From positions 1 through 34,126 of the forward strand of contig JALSSC010000073.1 in assembly GCA_026984455.1 (NCBI GenBank): 34,126 bases of DNA. Direction: 5' to 3'. Both the position numbers and the translations under genes were made by a program. Source of the stretch: Chromatiaceae bacterium. GTDB lineage: Bacteria; Pseudomonadota; Gammaproteobacteria; Chromatiales; Chromatiaceae. Positions 15,444-24,892 of the stretch are shown piece by piece (the first letter of the stretch is position 1; every line of letters begins with the position of its first letter). Under the pieces are notes generated by a model. That model saw only the letters and a list, made by a program, of their open reading frames with translations, had not been told where the DNA came from and made no database searches.

Positions 15444-16385
15444 TCACTCCAAGCGCGCCAGCACCTGTTCCAGCCCCTCTTCCAGGGGCGCCTGCACACA
15501 GTGCAACGCCGCCCCCTCGGCCGGCCGCCAACAGATCTCGGCGGCGTGCAGAAACAGGCGTTTCAATCCCACCGCGCGGACGTGCCGATTGGCCTCGGGA
15601 TCCCCATATTTTCCGTCACCGAGAATGGGATGCCCCACATGGGCGGTATGGACACGGATCTGATGGGTCCGGCCGGTGACCAACTCCGCCTCCACCAGGG
15701 TGGCATCACGAAAGGGCCGCACCACCCGGAAGCGGGTGCGGGCGGACTGTCCCGTGGGATCCACCCGCACCAGGCGCTCACCGCCACGAACCTGGTGCTT
15801 GCGCAAGGGGGCGTCCACCTCCGTCCGACGGCGTGGCCAGACCCCGTGCACCAGGGCCAGATAGCGCTTCTCCAGGCCCTGCTCACGCAACTGCCGGTGC
15901 AGCCAGCGCAGGGCCGAACGGCGTTTCGCCAGGAGCAGGCAACCCGAGGTGTCCCGATCCAGGCGGTGCACCAGCTCGAGGCCCTGTTCCTGCGGCCGCA
16001 GCACCCGCAGGGCCTCGATCACACCATGGCTGAGACCACTGCCACCGTGCACCGCCAGCCCGGCCGGTTTGTTCAACACCAGGACCCGGTCGTCCTCATA
16101 GAGCACCGCCCGTTCCAGGAACTCCAGGCGCGGCGCCGACGGACGCGGACGCGGGTCCAGACGTACCGGGGGGATACGGATCCGGTCGCCCGCCTCCAGG
16201 CGCCGCCCGGGCCGCGCGCGGCCGCCGTTGACCCGCACCTGGCCGGTGCGCAAGAGACGATAGACCAGGCTGCGCGGGGCGCCCTTGAGCTGACCCAGGA
16301 GAAGATTGTCAAGGCGTTGCCCGACCCGTTCAGAATCCACGACCATCTCGCGAACGGCCGATTTTTTTTTCGTGGAATCGTGCAT
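15444..16385 (-). CDS. rluC: Ribosomal large subunit pseudouridine synthase (RluC-like)
   Basis: A 313-residue protein with an N-terminal S4 RNA-binding domain (QRLDNLLLGQLKGAPRSLVY onward) and a RluA-type pseudouridine synthase domain. The catalytic Asp is in LVHRLDRDTSGCLLLAKR, and VTGRTHQIRVHTAHVGHPI is the conserved C-terminal motif. In Escherichia coli RluC modifies 23S rRNA positions 955, 2504 and 2580. It sits next to and divergent from rne, exactly as in Escherichia coli, which favours RluC over RluD or RluA. The ATG at 16385 is preceded by a spacer shared with rne. Confidence 0.92.
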   Translation of the reverse strand: MHDSTKKKSAVREMVVDSERVGQRLDNLLLGQLKGAPRSLVYRLLRTGQVRVNGGRARPGRRLEAGDRIRIPPVRLDPRPRPSAPRLEFLERAVLYEDDRVLVLNKPAGLAVHGGSGLSHGVIEALRVLRPQEQGLELVHRLDRDTSGCLLLAKRRSALRWLHRQLREQGLEKRYLALVHGVWPRRRTEVDAPLRKHQVRGGERLVRVDPTGQSARTRFRVVRPFRDATLVEAELVTGRTHQIRVHTAHVGHPILGDGKYGDPEANRHVRAVGLKRLFLHAAEICWRPAEGAALHCVQAPLEEGLEQVLARLE

Positions 16386-16412
16386 TTAGGGAATGTTATC
16401 AGGTTTTCGGAT

Positions 16413-16441
16413 TTGCCGCCGGCGGCTTCAATTGCTATATT
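16413..16441 (+). promoter_or_regulatory. Candidate sigma-70 promoter for rne
   Basis: TTGCCG (16413-16418) and TATATT (16436-16441) are exactly 17 bp apart, with a TG extension two bases before the -10. A start near 16448 would give an rne leader of about 500 nt. No competing promoter of similar quality was seen in the spacer. Confidence 0.5.
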
Positions 16442-16945
16442 CGCGGGGCATTCACCGACAGCGGTGGATCTGTCCTGATCGAAGCGGTCCTTGGCCGTCA
16501 CCCGTCAGGGCCCGGATTTTCGTATGTGGTCACTCCAAACTGCACTCCACATACACAAGGGGGGCCGTACGGTCCCGCTCGAACAACGAGGTCGCCGACG
16601 GCGACCGCTCGATTGGCAAGATGCACGCGCCCACCGCCCACTGGGGAAGCGCGGCCCGGCCTCCGGTCGGCGGCCAACGAGGCAGAACATTGCGAGCCCG
16701 TTCCTGGCGCAGGTTTGAACCAGACCCCATGGGACGGGCCTCCGGAAGCGCCTGCACCCGACCGGTGAGGCCGTCTTCCAAACGGTGATTACGAACAACG
16801 AGGCCGGATACCGGCCCGAAGAGATCCCGGCCGCGCCCTGAACCGCGGCCGTGCGTCGCGCGTGCTTGCCGCCCTGCCCCGCTGTCCCCGTCGTCTCGGG
16901 ATGCCCCGACCGTTTCCGCGTGCATCCCGAACACAGGGATCTCAG
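16442..16945 (+). other. Long rne 5' untranslated region
   Basis: About 500 nt separate the candidate promoter from the rne start. The leader has several stable hairpins, for instance GGTCGCC/GGCGACC with a 3-nt loop at 16590-16606. In Escherichia coli the 361-nt rne leader folds into stems that let RNase E cut and control its own mRNA. A similar feedback role is inferred from length and position. A small in-frame extension (from 16862) to the rne frame lacks conservation-like sequence and is not taken as coding. Confidence 0.45.
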
Positions 16946-19573
16946 ATGAAACGTATGCTGATCAACGCGACCCAGCCTGAAGAGCTGCGGGTCGCCATCG
17001 TCGACGGTCAGAGACTCTACAACCTCGACATCGAGAGCCCCGGCCGGGAGCAGAAAAAGGCCAATATCTACAAGGGTCGCATCACCCGGATCGAACCCAG
17101 CCTCGAAGCCGCCTTCGTGGAGTACGGCGCCGAACGCCATGGTTTCCTGCCCATGAAGGAGATCGCACGCAGCTATTTCACCCCCGAGGCGGTGAAACAG
17201 GGCGGCCGGGTACCCATCAAACAGGCCGTCAAGGAGGGCCAGGAACTCATCGTCCAGGTGGAGAAGGAGGAACGCGGCAACAAGGGCGCGGCCCTCACCA
17301 CCTTCATCTCCCTCGCCGGCCGCTATCTGGTGCTGATGCCCGACAATCCACGGGCGGGCGGGGTCTCGCGGCGCATCGAGGGCCAGGACCGCAGCGAGCT
17401 GCGCGAGGCCATGAGTCAGCTCACTCTGCCCGAAGACACGGGCCTCATCATCCGCACCGCCGGGGTAGGCAAGAACGCCGAAGAACTCCAGTGGGACCTG
17501 GACTACCTGTTGCAACTCTGGCGCATGATCGAGACCTCGGCCAAGGAACGCAAGGCCCCCTTCCTGATCTATCAGGAAAGCAACGTCATCATCCGCTCCA
17601 TCCGCGACCACCTGCGCAACGACATCGCCGAGATCGTCATCGACGACCCTGCCATCTACCAGCAGGCGGAAGAATTCATCCGCCGGGTGATGCCCCACAA
17701 CCTCAAGAAGCTCCGCCTCTATGAGGACGAGGTGCCCCTGTTCACCCGCTACCAGATCGAGAGCCAGATCGAGACGGTATTCCAGCGCGAGGTACGCCTG
17801 CCCTCGGGTGGGGCCATCGTCATCGATCACACCGAGGCCCTCACCTCGGTGGACGTCAATTCCGCCCGCGCCACCAAGGGCGCCGACATCGAGGAGACCG
17901 CCTTCAACACCAACCTGGAGGCCGCGGACGAGATCGCCCGCCAGCTGCGCCTGCGCGATCTCGGCGGGCTGTTCGTGCTCGACTTCATCGACATGGGACC
18001 GGCACGCCATCAACGCGAGGTGGAGAACCGCCTCAAGGAGGCCCTCAAGCAGGACCGTGCCCGCGTCCAGGTGGGACGCATCTCCCGCTTCGGTCTGTTG
18101 GAGATGTCGCGCCAGCGCCTGCGTCCCTCGCTGGGCGAGGGCAGCCTCGAGCCCTGCCCGCGATGCAGCGGCCAGGGCACCATCCGCAGCACCGAATCCC
18201 TCGCCCTGTCGGTCCTGCGCATCGTCGAGGAGGAGGCCATGAAGGAGAGCACCGCGCGCATCGTGGCCCAGTTGCCGGTGGAGGTGGCCACCTTCCTGCT
18301 CAACGAGAAACGCCAATCCATCCTCGAGATCGAACAGCGCCAAGGGCTCTCCGTGATCCTTCTTCCGAACCCTCATCTGGACCGGCCGCACTACCGCATC
18401 GAACGCATTCGGGCCCAGGATCTGCCCAAGGCGGCGAACGTCGGACCCTCCTACCAAGAGATCCCGGCGCCCGCGGACACCCCGCCCGCCTTCGCCCGCA
18501 CCGATACGCCGCAACGCGAGCAGCCGGTGGTGAAACCCCTGACCCATGCCACCGCCATGCCCCAGAGACCAGACATCACGCCGCGAATGGCCAAAGGCGC
18601 GGAGGAGCAGCCCCTGCAACCCTCCGAGGGCCTGCTGAAACGCATCTGGACCAGCCTGTTCGTCGGCTGGTCACACGAACAGGCCGAGAGCGGCATCGAG
18701 GAAAGGCCCAAGGAACAGGCGAAGGCGCAGGCCGCCCCTGGCGGGGGGCGTACGCGCAACCGCGGCCGTGGCAATCGCCGCCCACGCCCCGCCGGGGCCG
18801 GAAGCGGTGAAACCGCTGAACAGGCGACCGGCACCGGCCCGACGCCCGAGGCCAAGGAGGCCGCCGCTACGGAAGGTACGCCCCGGCGCCCGGGAAGCCG
18901 CCGGGGCCGGCGCGGGGGATCCGGCTCGCGCCGGGGGCGCCGGCCGACGGCCGAGACCGCCGGCGAGGGGAAAGATAAACAGACCTCCACCGCCGCGAAG
19001 GAGCAGACCCCGAGTCCCGCGAGCGAAGGCACCGAAGACAGGCCCAAGCCCTCCCGCCGCCGGCGCTCCAGTGGCGGCCGGCGGCGAGACAGCAATGGGG
19101 GGAGCCCGTCGCGCGGAGAACAGGCCGAGGCGTCACCCAAAAACGAGACCCCCCAGAAGAGTGGCGGCGCCGAGGTCACCCCGGCGGCCTCGTGTGCTGA
19201 CGAGGGAAAGACCAGTGAACCGAGGAAGCCCCGCTCATCCCGGACCAGGAGACCGGCGCGGGAGACCCCGCCGACTGCCGATGACGGCGGGTCGTCATCC
19301 ACGGCGTTGGCCGTGACCGCCGAGGTGACAGTCGATAGAGGCGCAACCAAGACACCTGCTCATCCGGCATCGGAAAGACCTGAAGGGGCGGCGAGGCCCC
19401 TCCCGTCTGCCGAGGGTCCACCACAACGGTCGGCGGCCACGGAAACGACCCAGGCTGCACCCGTCGCCGCCGGGACTTCCAAGACGGTCGAAAAGAGTTC
19501 CACCAAGGTGCAGGCGGCCGATACGCCGGCCCCACCGCGGCCGAAGCCGGACGTGACGCTCAAGGACGACTGA
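16946..19573 (+). CDS. rne: Ribonuclease E
   Basis: An 875-residue endoribonuclease, core of the RNA degradosome. The catalytic half matches Escherichia coli numbering: S1 domain from about residue 35, Mg-binding Asp303 (SVDVNSA) and Asp346 (LDFIDM), and zinc-link Cys404 and Cys407 (CPRC). A short amphipathic segment [13 protein letters not shown] (about 563-575) sits where the membrane-targeting segment A lies in Escherichia coli. The remaining ~290 residues are disordered, Pro/Ala/Glu-rich, with Arg/Gly clusters such as [12 protein letters not shown] and [17 protein letters not shown] that should bind RNA. The start is ATG 16946 ([13 protein letters not shown]), not the longer upstream frame. 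RapZ, which feeds RNase E in enterics, is encoded upstream. Confidence 0.96.
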   Translation: MKRMLINATQPEELRVAIVDGQRLYNLDIESPGREQKKANIYKGRITRIEPSLEAAFVEYGAERHGFLPMKEIARSYFTPEAVKQGGRVPIKQAVKEGQELIVQVEKEERGNKGAALTTFISLAGRYLVLMPDNPRAGGVSRRIEGQDRSELREAMSQLTLPEDTGLIIRTAGVGKNAEELQWDLDYLLQLWRMIETSAKERKAPFLIYQESNVIIRSIRDHLRNDIAEIVIDDPAIYQQAEEFIRRVMPHNLKKLRLYEDEVPLFTRYQIESQIETVFQREVRLPSGGAIVIDHTEALTSVDVNSARATKGADIEETAFNTNLEAADEIARQLRLRDLGGLFVLDFIDMGPARHQREVENRLKEALKQDRARVQVGRISRFGLLEMSRQRLRPSLGEGSLEPCPRCSGQGTIRSTESLALSVLRIVEEEAMKESTARIVAQLPVEVATFLLNEKRQSILEIEQRQGLSVILLPNPHLDRPHYRIERIRAQDLPKAANVGPSYQEIPAPADTPPAFARTDTPQREQPVVKPLTHATAMPQRPDITPRMAKGAEEQPLQPSEGLLKRIWTSLFVGWSHEQAESGIEERPKEQAKAQAAPGGGRTRNRGRGNRRPRPAGAGSGETAEQATGTGPTPEAKEAAATEGTPRRPGSRRGRRGGSGSRRGRRPTAETAGEGKDKQTSTAAKEQTPSPASEGTEDRPKPSRRRRSSGGRRRDSNGGSPSRGEQAEASPKNETPQKSGGAEVTPAASCADEGKTSEPRKPRSSRTRRPARETPPTADDGGSSSTALAVTAEVTVDRGATKTPAHPASERPEGAARPLPSAEGPPQRSAATETTQAAPVAAGTSKTVEKSSTKVQAADTPAPPRPKPDVTLKDD

Positions 19574-20183
19574 GTACGCTTCCGTCTGGGATCCCCGAGT
19601 GGGATTCGGTGGCACCCCGACCCGGTCAGGCCCACACTGACCACCATGGCGAGCGAAGCGAAGGCGCGGGGTCTCGGTCAGGCGTCGGCGCAGTCTACGG
19701 GTAGAGGGCCGTACAGAGAGCCCATCTGACATCCCGTAGAGTCATTGCGGGGGTCATGATGGCTCAGCGTATGAGGGCTTTGCCGCGATGTGCCATACGG
19801 AGTCGTGACGGCCGCCGGACGATCGGGATCTGAGGGGACGTCGAAAACGTCCTTCCTGGACTTTTTCAGCCGCGGAACCCGAGAATGCGATTTCTGGGCT
19901 CCTTTCTTTTCAAGGACACGCGGCCATCGCAAATGTCGGTACATCCATGTGCCTCACGCAGCCCGCCGAAGGGCTCCGTCCTTCAACGGTCTGCCGCCAA
20001 TGGCCGTCGCCTTGGCGGGCCGGTCTTGCACCGGGGCGTACAAGACCCCTGTCGTGGCCGCGATACCCCGGAACTGGCTGAATCCGACTGCGGTCCGGGC
20101 AGGCACCCGCCGGCAGGAGACCTGGACGGACCTGTCCGCAGGCCCCCTTCAAGTCTCCTGCCAGGCGGCCGCTGACCCCTACT
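19574..20183. other. 610-bp spacer between rne and the FliK-like gene
   Basis: No gene with credible start, composition or family was found. A long open frame on the plus strand (from 19790) is a shadow of the Pro-rich fliK-like gene in another phase. The stretch contains one terminator-like hairpin (listed) and otherwise shows nothing recognisable. Confidence 0.5.
19844..19866. terminator. Putative intrinsic terminator, possibly bidirectional, downstream of rne
   Basis: AAAA-C-GTCC, a 5-nt loop TTCCT, then GGAC followed by five T. The arms pair as eight base pairs with one bulged C. On either strand the stem is followed by a T-rich run. An alternative hairpin (GGACGT/ACGTCC at 19836-19852) overlaps it. 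It lies 270 nt past the rne stop. Confidence 0.4.
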
Positions 20184-21866
20184 ATGGAAATTCTGGACAA
20201 CCCGGTTGCCCTCTCCTCCCCCGTCACTACCCGACCCGGCGTCGGGCCGGGGCCGGCAGGGCTTCGTCTCGGACAGATCCTGGACGCCCTGGTCACCGCC
20301 ACCGGCGTGGACGGCCTCACCCGTCTGCGGGTAGGGAACAGCGATCTCCTGGCGCGTACCCAGACCCCCCTTCAGCCCGGCCAGCGGCTGCACCTGGAGG
20401 TGATCGAGGGTGGCGCGGTCCCGCTGCTGCGTATCCGAGACGCCGCCGACCCCCAGACCCCGGTCGTGGCGGCCCTGCGCCGTGTCCTGCCGCGCATGGC
20501 CCCCCTGGCCCAGGTCTTTCAGGCCCTCGGTGGGCTCGCGGCCGAGGCCGAAGCAGCCCCCCCCCTTCTGCGCGACCTGTTGGCCCAGGTGCGGGAACGC
20601 TTGCCCCGCCCCGAGCAGGCCATGGATCCGCAGGGCTTGCGCCGGCTGATGTCCGAGTCCGGACTGTGGCGAGAGGCGAGTATCGCCCACGGCCGGCCAC
20701 CCGTGGCCGATCTGAAACAGGCCTTGGCCCAGGCGGCCGAACGGGTACGCGCGCAGGCCCCGGCTGCGGACGCGCAGGCGGGCCAGGCCGAGCAACCCAG
20801 GCCCCCCGCCGGGCCCGCCCCTCCCGCCCCTGGCCGCCCCGTCCCCACCGAGCGGACCGGCATGGGCGTCCCCAGCCGTCCCCCCGCAGGTGGAGCGAGC
20901 ACGGGCACCCCATCTGCGACCCCGGCGGGCCCGCCCGCAACGACCACAACCACCCGCCACCCCGCGGGGACCTCCCCTCCTCAGCCCACGGGCACCCCTC
21001 GGGCAACTGCGGGCACGTCGCCTCCGGCGCCGGCGAATCCACCGCCCACAACCACAGCGACCCGTTCGCCGGGGGCCGATGCTCCCCCTCGATCATCCGA
21101 CACCACCACGACCGCCGGCCCAACGCAGCGCCCGGCCGCCCCCCCTGCGGCCCCGGTGGCACCCCATGCGCCCCCCGCTGCGGCGGCGGGCCGGCCGGTA
21201 CCGGCCCCCGCCATACGGGTGCGGCTGCTGGACTCCCCGGTCCAGACGAAAACCCAGGGGAACGATCCGGTACCGACACCGTCTCCCGCCCCCGCCGCTC
21301 CCCGCCCTCTGCCAGAAGAGATGCGCGCAGCCATGGCATCCAGACACCTTCCCCGCAAAGCAGAGGATCCGCGGCGGGAGGAACCGACCTCTTCCACCCT
21401 GCGCCTGCTGCGGGCGATCGAGGCGCCGCTGGAGTCCGCCCTTGCCCGAGTCCGTTACCATCAGTTGGCCTCCCTGCCCGGCCACGACCCCAACGTCCAG
21501 GTCTGGCAGTTCGAGTTTCCCCTGGCGAGCGGCGAACGACTCGAGGGCCTGCGCCTGCGTATCGAGGAACAGGAGCGCAGCCATGCCGACCCCGCGGCCC
21601 ACCGCTGGAGCGTCACCCTCGATTTCGACTTCGCGGCCCTCGGCCGAATCCAGGCCCGCGTGGGGCTGCAAGGGGAACGGGTCAGCGGAACCTTCTGGAG
21701 CGAGCGCTCCGATACCCTGGCCTTGATTCAGGGGGAGATGGAACGCCTGCGCGCAGCCCTGGAATCCAAGGGTCTGGAGGTAAGCCGCCTGGGCGCCCAT
21801 CGCGGACGCGGGCCCGCCGACACCATGGATCCTGTCCCCGGACCGCTGCTGAGCGAACGGGCATGA
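20184..21866 (+). CDS. Orphan FliK-like protein (flagellar hook-length control C-terminal domain)
   Basis: A 560-residue protein in three parts. Residues 1-190 are ordered, with LRVGNSDLLARTQTPLQPGQ and helical leucine-rich segments. Residues ~195-370 are a low-complexity Pro/Thr/Ala/Gly linker. Residues ~400-545 form a Flg_hook (FliK C-terminal) domain, with LGRIQARVGLQGERVSGTFW and LRAALESKGLEVSRLGAH. No other flagellar genes are nearby. It overlaps the next gene (ATGA), which is a FlhB C-terminus-like protein. FliK and FlhB interact in export-substrate switching, so the pairing is meaningful. The same orphan pairing is known from ylqG/ylqH of Bacillus subtilis. Its function is not known. 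Confidence 0.8.
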   Translation: MEILDNPVALSSPVTTRPGVGPGPAGLRLGQILDALVTATGVDGLTRLRVGNSDLLARTQTPLQPGQRLHLEVIEGGAVPLLRIRDAADPQTPVVAALRRVLPRMAPLAQVFQALGGLAAEAEAAPPLLRDLLAQVRERLPRPEQAMDPQGLRRLMSESGLWREASIAHGRPPVADLKQALAQAAERVRAQAPAADAQAGQAEQPRPPAGPAPPAPGRPVPTERTGMGVPSRPPAGGASTGTPSATPAGPPATTTTTRHPAGTSPPQPTGTPRATAGTSPPAPANPPPTTTATRSPGADAPPRSSDTTTTAGPTQRPAAPPAAPVAPHAPPAAAAGRPVPAPAIRVRLLDSPVQTKTQGNDPVPTPSPAPAAPRPLPEEMRAAMASRHLPRKAEDPRREEPTSSTLRLLRAIEAPLESALARVRYHQLASLPGHDPNVQVWQFEFPLASGERLEGLRLRIEEQERSHADPAAHRWSVTLDFDFAALGRIQARVGLQGERVSGTFWSERSDTLALIQGEMERLRAALESKGLEVSRLGAHRGRGPADTMDPVPGPLLSERA

Positions 21867-22213
21867 AAGGGCGCCCTCAGGATCCGCCGGAACTCGCCGT
21901 CGCCCTGCACTATGACGGCCGCAACACCCCCCGGGTGACCGCCAAGGGCGAAGGCCTTACAGCGGAGCGCATCCTGGAGCTGGCCGAGGAACAGGGAATA
22001 CCGTTACACGAGGACCCCGATCTGGCCCGGGTACTGGCCCAGATCCCACTCGGGGAGGAGATCCCCGAGGCCCTCTATGTCGCGGTGGCCGAGGTGATTG
22101 CCTTCGCCTGGTTTCTCAAGGGCCGAGTACCCGACGATTACCGGCCCGATGGACGGAAGGCCGCCTTGCCTGCCTTGACCTATCGTCAGAACCCCACTCG
22201 CGACGGCGCCTGA
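21863..22213 (+). CDS. FlhB C-terminal cytoplasmic domain-like protein (YlqH type)
   Basis: A 116-residue soluble protein matching only the cytoplasmic domain of FlhB/YscU: AVALHYDGRNTPRVTAKGEG, then AERILELAEEQGIPLHEDPDLARVLAQ and a final IPEALYVAVAEVIAFAWFLKG. The self-cleaving NPTH motif of true FlhB is absent (HYDGRNTP at the corresponding area), and there are no membrane segments. It therefore cannot act as an export-gate subunit by itself. It overlaps the FliK-like gene, so the two are co-translated and probably interact. Length is typical of orphan FlhB-like proteins. Confidence 0.85.
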   Translation: MKGRPQDPPELAVALHYDGRNTPRVTAKGEGLTAERILELAEEQGIPLHEDPDLARVLAQIPLGEEIPEALYVAVAEVIAFAWFLKGRVPDDYRPDGRKAALPALTYRQNPTRDGA

Positions 22214-22226
22214 TTCCCGTTCAATA

Positions 22227-22242
22227 ACGCCTTGTCAGGCGT
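22227..22242. other. Small hairpin between convergent genes
   Basis: ACGCCT and AGGCGT form a 6-bp stem with a TGTC loop, between the FlhB-like gene and the convergent pyrophosphokinase gene. No T-run follows on either strand. It may contribute to termination, but the evidence is slight. Confidence 0.3.
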
Positions 22243-22303
22243 GGCCCAGAGAAGTGCCGCTTACGGACAAGGGACGGAAAACCCAAGTGGCAACAGTCTG
22301 TGC

Positions 22304-23200
22304 TCAGGCCGTATCGGCCCACAAGGCCTTGAGCCCATCCGCCAACAGGGGCGCCAGTTCGAACCTGTTGGTCACATGGGGCACACTGTCGCTGCTCCAG
22401 ATGTCGGCCACGCCGGCCGCGTGCAGGCGTCCGAGGGCATCAGCGTCGAGCAGGGCGTGGGTGACCATCACCGAGACACGCGCCGGCCGGCCCGGCCCCA
22501 GGGCCCGGGCGGTCTCCTCCAGGGTGCGTCCGGTGCTGGCCACATCGTCCACTATGACCACGTGGCGATGGGCCACGGGGAGGTCCTCGGGGAGCTGGAT
22601 CTCCACTTCGCGATCACCCAGACGGTGCTTGTGGGCGACGCCGTAGTCGAGCCCGTCCCAGGCGGCGATGGCGCCCACCCACTGCGCGGATTCCGCGTCC
22701 GGCCCCAAGAGGACCGGACGCTCCGCCAACTGGCGCAGGAATTCGCCCATGCAGCCGGTGGCGTGAAGGGCCATGGCCGGGTCCACGGGGATCGCCTCGT
22801 GGAGGTGTTTCACCCGGTGCAGATGGGGGTCCACGGTGACGACGGCGTCGAACCAGGGGGCGAGCCATTCACCGAGGATACGCTGGCTTACGGCCTCGCC
22901 GGGCCGAAAGGCCTTGTCCTGACGCATGTAGCAGAGATAGGGGGCGAGCAGGGTCAGATGACGGGCACCGGCGGCGCGGGCGGCTCCGGCGGCGAGGAGG
23001 AGTTCCACCAGTTTGGTATTGGGCCGGTCGAGGCTGCGACAGAGCACCACACGCGCCGGCAGATGGGGCGGAATCCGCACCCGGGTCTCGCCATCGGGAA
23101 AGCTGTGCAGATCGGCCTCCGCATAGTCCAGTCCGGTCCGTTCGGCAAGGCGCTGGGCGGGGTCGCGGTATTCGGGAAAGCTCAGCAACAGGCCATTCAT
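22304..23200 (-). CDS. Ribose-phosphate pyrophosphokinase (PRPP synthetase) family protein
   Basis: A 298-residue PRPP synthetase homologue that should make phosphoribosyl pyrophosphate from ribose 5-phosphate and ATP. It has the ordered pair of type-I phosphoribosyltransferase folds. Visible motifs are FPDGETRVRIP near the start, APYLCYMRQDKAFRPGE, VVTVDPHLHRV (metal/ATP site), and the PRPP loop VVIVDDVASTGRTLEE. The loop differs from the usual VDDMIDTGGT, so substrate preference may differ from housekeeping Prs. I prefer the ATG at 23200 (MNGLLLSF) because GAGG lies 6 nt before it. The overlapping ATG at 23212 has no such site. It is the second gene after the phosphorylase, with which it is coupled. 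Confidence 0.82.
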   Translation of the reverse strand: MNGLLLSFPEYRDPAQRLAERTGLDYAEADLHSFPDGETRVRIPPHLPARVVLCRSLDRPNTKLVELLLAAGAARAAGARHLTLLAPYLCYMRQDKAFRPGEAVSQRILGEWLAPWFDAVVTVDPHLHRVKHLHEAIPVDPAMALHATGCMGEFLRQLAERPVLLGPDAESAQWVGAIAAWDGLDYGVAHKHRLGDREVEIQLPEDLPVAHRHVVIVDDVASTGRTLEETARALGPGRPARVSVMVTHALLDADALGRLHAAGVADIWSSDSVPHVTNRFELAPLLADGLKALWADTA

Positions 23201-23208
23201 GTCGGTCC

Positions 23209-24708
23209 TCATTCGATGCGGTAACCCGAATCACGGACGGCGGCCTCGCGGGCGAAACCGAAGTCGGCCGGGAATTCGGCATGGATACGGTACAGGGGCT
23301 CGCCGGCGCGCACCGAATCGCCCAGTTTGCGCAACAGGTCGATACCCGCGCCCTTGTCCATGGGCGCCCCGGCGAGGCGGGCGATGCGGGCGATGCGCAG
23401 GTTGTCGATGGCGGTGACCCGACCGTCCACGGCGCTGGGGACCGCCTCCACCAGGTGTCCCGGCGCGGGCGGATGGGGATTGCGGCCCTGCGCCTCGCAA
23501 ATGGCCTGGAAGCGCGCCAGGGCACGTCCCGAGTCGAGGATGTCCCGCGCCAGACGATAGCCGTGGCCGCCCCGCACGTCTGGGTCGAACTCGATGATGC
23601 GTCCGGCCAGGTGCAGGGATTTTTCGCGCAGATCCAGGGGTGCCCGGGGATCGTTTTCGAGGACCTGCATGAGGTCACGCGCCTCCAGTACCGGACCGAT
23701 GCCGCGCCCGATGGGCTGGCGGCCGTCGCTGAGCACCGCCTCCAGGTGCAGGCCCGAATGTTCACCCACGTATTCGAACAACTTGCGCAGGCGCAGGGCC
23801 TCAGCCTGGGTGCGGACCTTGGCGGTGGGGCCCACGGGGATGTCGATGAGCAGGTGCGTGGACCCGGCGGCGAGCTTCTTGGAGAGGATGGAGGCGGTCA
23901 TCTGCCCCGGCGAATCCAGGGACAGGGGGCGTTCCACGGCGATCAGGATGTCGTCGGCCGGGGCCAGGCGGGCGGTACCGCCCCAGGCCAGACAGGCGCG
24001 CTGGGCCTGCACGATCCGGCGCAGGCGCTCGGGCGGCAGGTCCACCCGGGTGAACACCTCCATGGTGTCGGCGGTGCCCGCGGGCGAGGTGATGGCGCGG
24101 CTGGAGGTCTTGGGCATGAGCATCCCGTGGGCGGCCACCATGGCCGTGACCAGGGGCGTGGTGCGGTTGCCGGGGATGCCGCCGATACAGTGCTTGTCGG
24201 CCACCAGGGGCTCGCCCCAGTCCAGGCGTTCGCCGGTCTCCACCATGGCCCGGGTGAGGGCCAGGACCTCTTCCCGCTCCATCCCGGTCTCGGCGCAGGC
24301 CACCAGGAAGGCGGCCATCTCGATCTTCGAATAGCGGTTGTCCACCAAGTCACGGACGATCGCCAGGTAATCGGCGGCCTCCAGGCGCTCACCGGCGATC
24401 TTGCGATGCACTCCGTGCAGGGAGGCGGGCGGCTGGGCATGGCGGACGCGCACCTGGGTGCCCGCGGGCAGGGCCAATTGGGAGAAGGCCTGCTCGGACA
24501 GGCCCAGCTCGCCGGGCGCGCAGAGGGCGGGATCGTCCACCACGTTGAGCACCGCGATCACCGGGCGGCCGTCCTCCGCCTGATGGATCTCCACCTTGCT
24601 CAGGGCCTGGAAGCCCTCGCTGCGGTACAGGGGGCAGTCGCGGTGCAGATAGGCCACGTTCTCGTGGTAGGTGTCGATGGCGACGGCACGCAGGCTGAGG
24701 GCGCTCAA
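23209..24708 (-). CDS. Type-2 thymidine phosphorylase / AMP phosphorylase-like enzyme
   Basis: About 499 residues of the nucleoside phosphorylase group related to archaeal AMP phosphorylase and annotated in bacteria as type-2 thymidine phosphorylase. Motifs include [15 protein letters not shown] near the N-terminus, [17 protein letters not shown] (phosphate/substrate site), [19 protein letters not shown], and a C-terminal [13 protein letters not shown] domain. It should cleave a pyrimidine nucleoside or a nucleoside 5'-monophosphate with phosphate; the substrate is not certain. No good ATG exists. TTG at 24708 gives [12 protein letters not shown] and the usual family length, whereas the frame stays open upstream to 24870 through what may be a repeat element. 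The pyrophosphokinase follows, suggesting ribose salvage toward PRPP. Confidence 0.82.
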   Translation of the reverse strand: MSALSLRAVAIDTYHENVAYLHRDCPLYRSEGFQALSKVEIHQAEDGRPVIAVLNVVDDPALCAPGELGLSEQAFSQLALPAGTQVRVRHAQPPASLHGVHRKIAGERLEAADYLAIVRDLVDNRYSKIEMAAFLVACAETGMEREEVLALTRAMVETGERLDWGEPLVADKHCIGGIPGNRTTPLVTAMVAAHGMLMPKTSSRAITSPAGTADTMEVFTRVDLPPERLRRIVQAQRACLAWGGTARLAPADDILIAVERPLSLDSPGQMTASILSKKLAAGSTHLLIDIPVGPTAKVRTQAEALRLRKLFEYVGEHSGLHLEAVLSDGRQPIGRGIGPVLEARDLMQVLENDPRAPLDLREKSLHLAGRIIEFDPDVRGGHGYRLARDILDSGRALARFQAICEAQGRNPHPPAPGHLVEAVPSAVDGRVTAIDNLRIARIARLAGAPMDKGAGIDLLRKLGDSVRAGEPLYRIHAEFPADFGFAREAAVRDSGYRIE

Positions 24709-24759
24709 GGCAATACGGATCTGGTTTCCGGGGAAGGTGCGCTGTTTCAGCGAAGCATA

Positions 24760-24851
24760 TACCCGTCGCCGACGGATTTCAGTTTTTATGGGCCGCTCCG
24801 CGGGCCCTGGCCAAGACACCCGATAGACAGAAAGGTCAGGTACGATGGGTA
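24760..24851. repeat. Possible degenerate 92-bp relative of the MITE
   Basis: It begins TACCCGTCGC, identical to the first ten bases of the MITE, and ends GATGGGTA, close to the inverted right end (eight of the ten outermost positions pair). TA flanks both sides (24758-24759 and 24852-24853). The interior does not resemble the 160-bp element. It occupies the spacer between the divergent phosphorylase and stressosome operons. Confidence 0.35.
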
Positions 24852-24863
24852 TAACCCCATTCC

Positions 24864-24892
24864 GAGACACTCGTCAGCCTTTCGCCTATGCT
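24864..24892 (+). promoter_or_regulatory. Candidate promoter of the stressosome operon
   Basis: GAGACA (24864-24869) and TATGCT (24887-24892) are 17 bp apart, each matching four of six consensus bases for sigma-70. It would start a transcript about 110 nt before the rsbR-like ATG. Weak on sequence alone. Confidence 0.3.

Noticed and set aside
16862..16945. 28-codon upstream extension of the rne frame
   Set aside because: The extension is Arg/Pro-rich without similarity to RNase E, whereas the ATG at 16946 gives the standard N-terminus and exact catalytic-residue numbering.
19790..22213. 807-codon open frame on the plus strand in a different phase from the FliK-like gene
   Set aside because: Its composition is Pro/Arg/Gly shadow sequence from GC-rich DNA, and the other frame gives a clear FliK C-terminal domain. 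Only its last 116 codons are real, as the FlhB-like gene.
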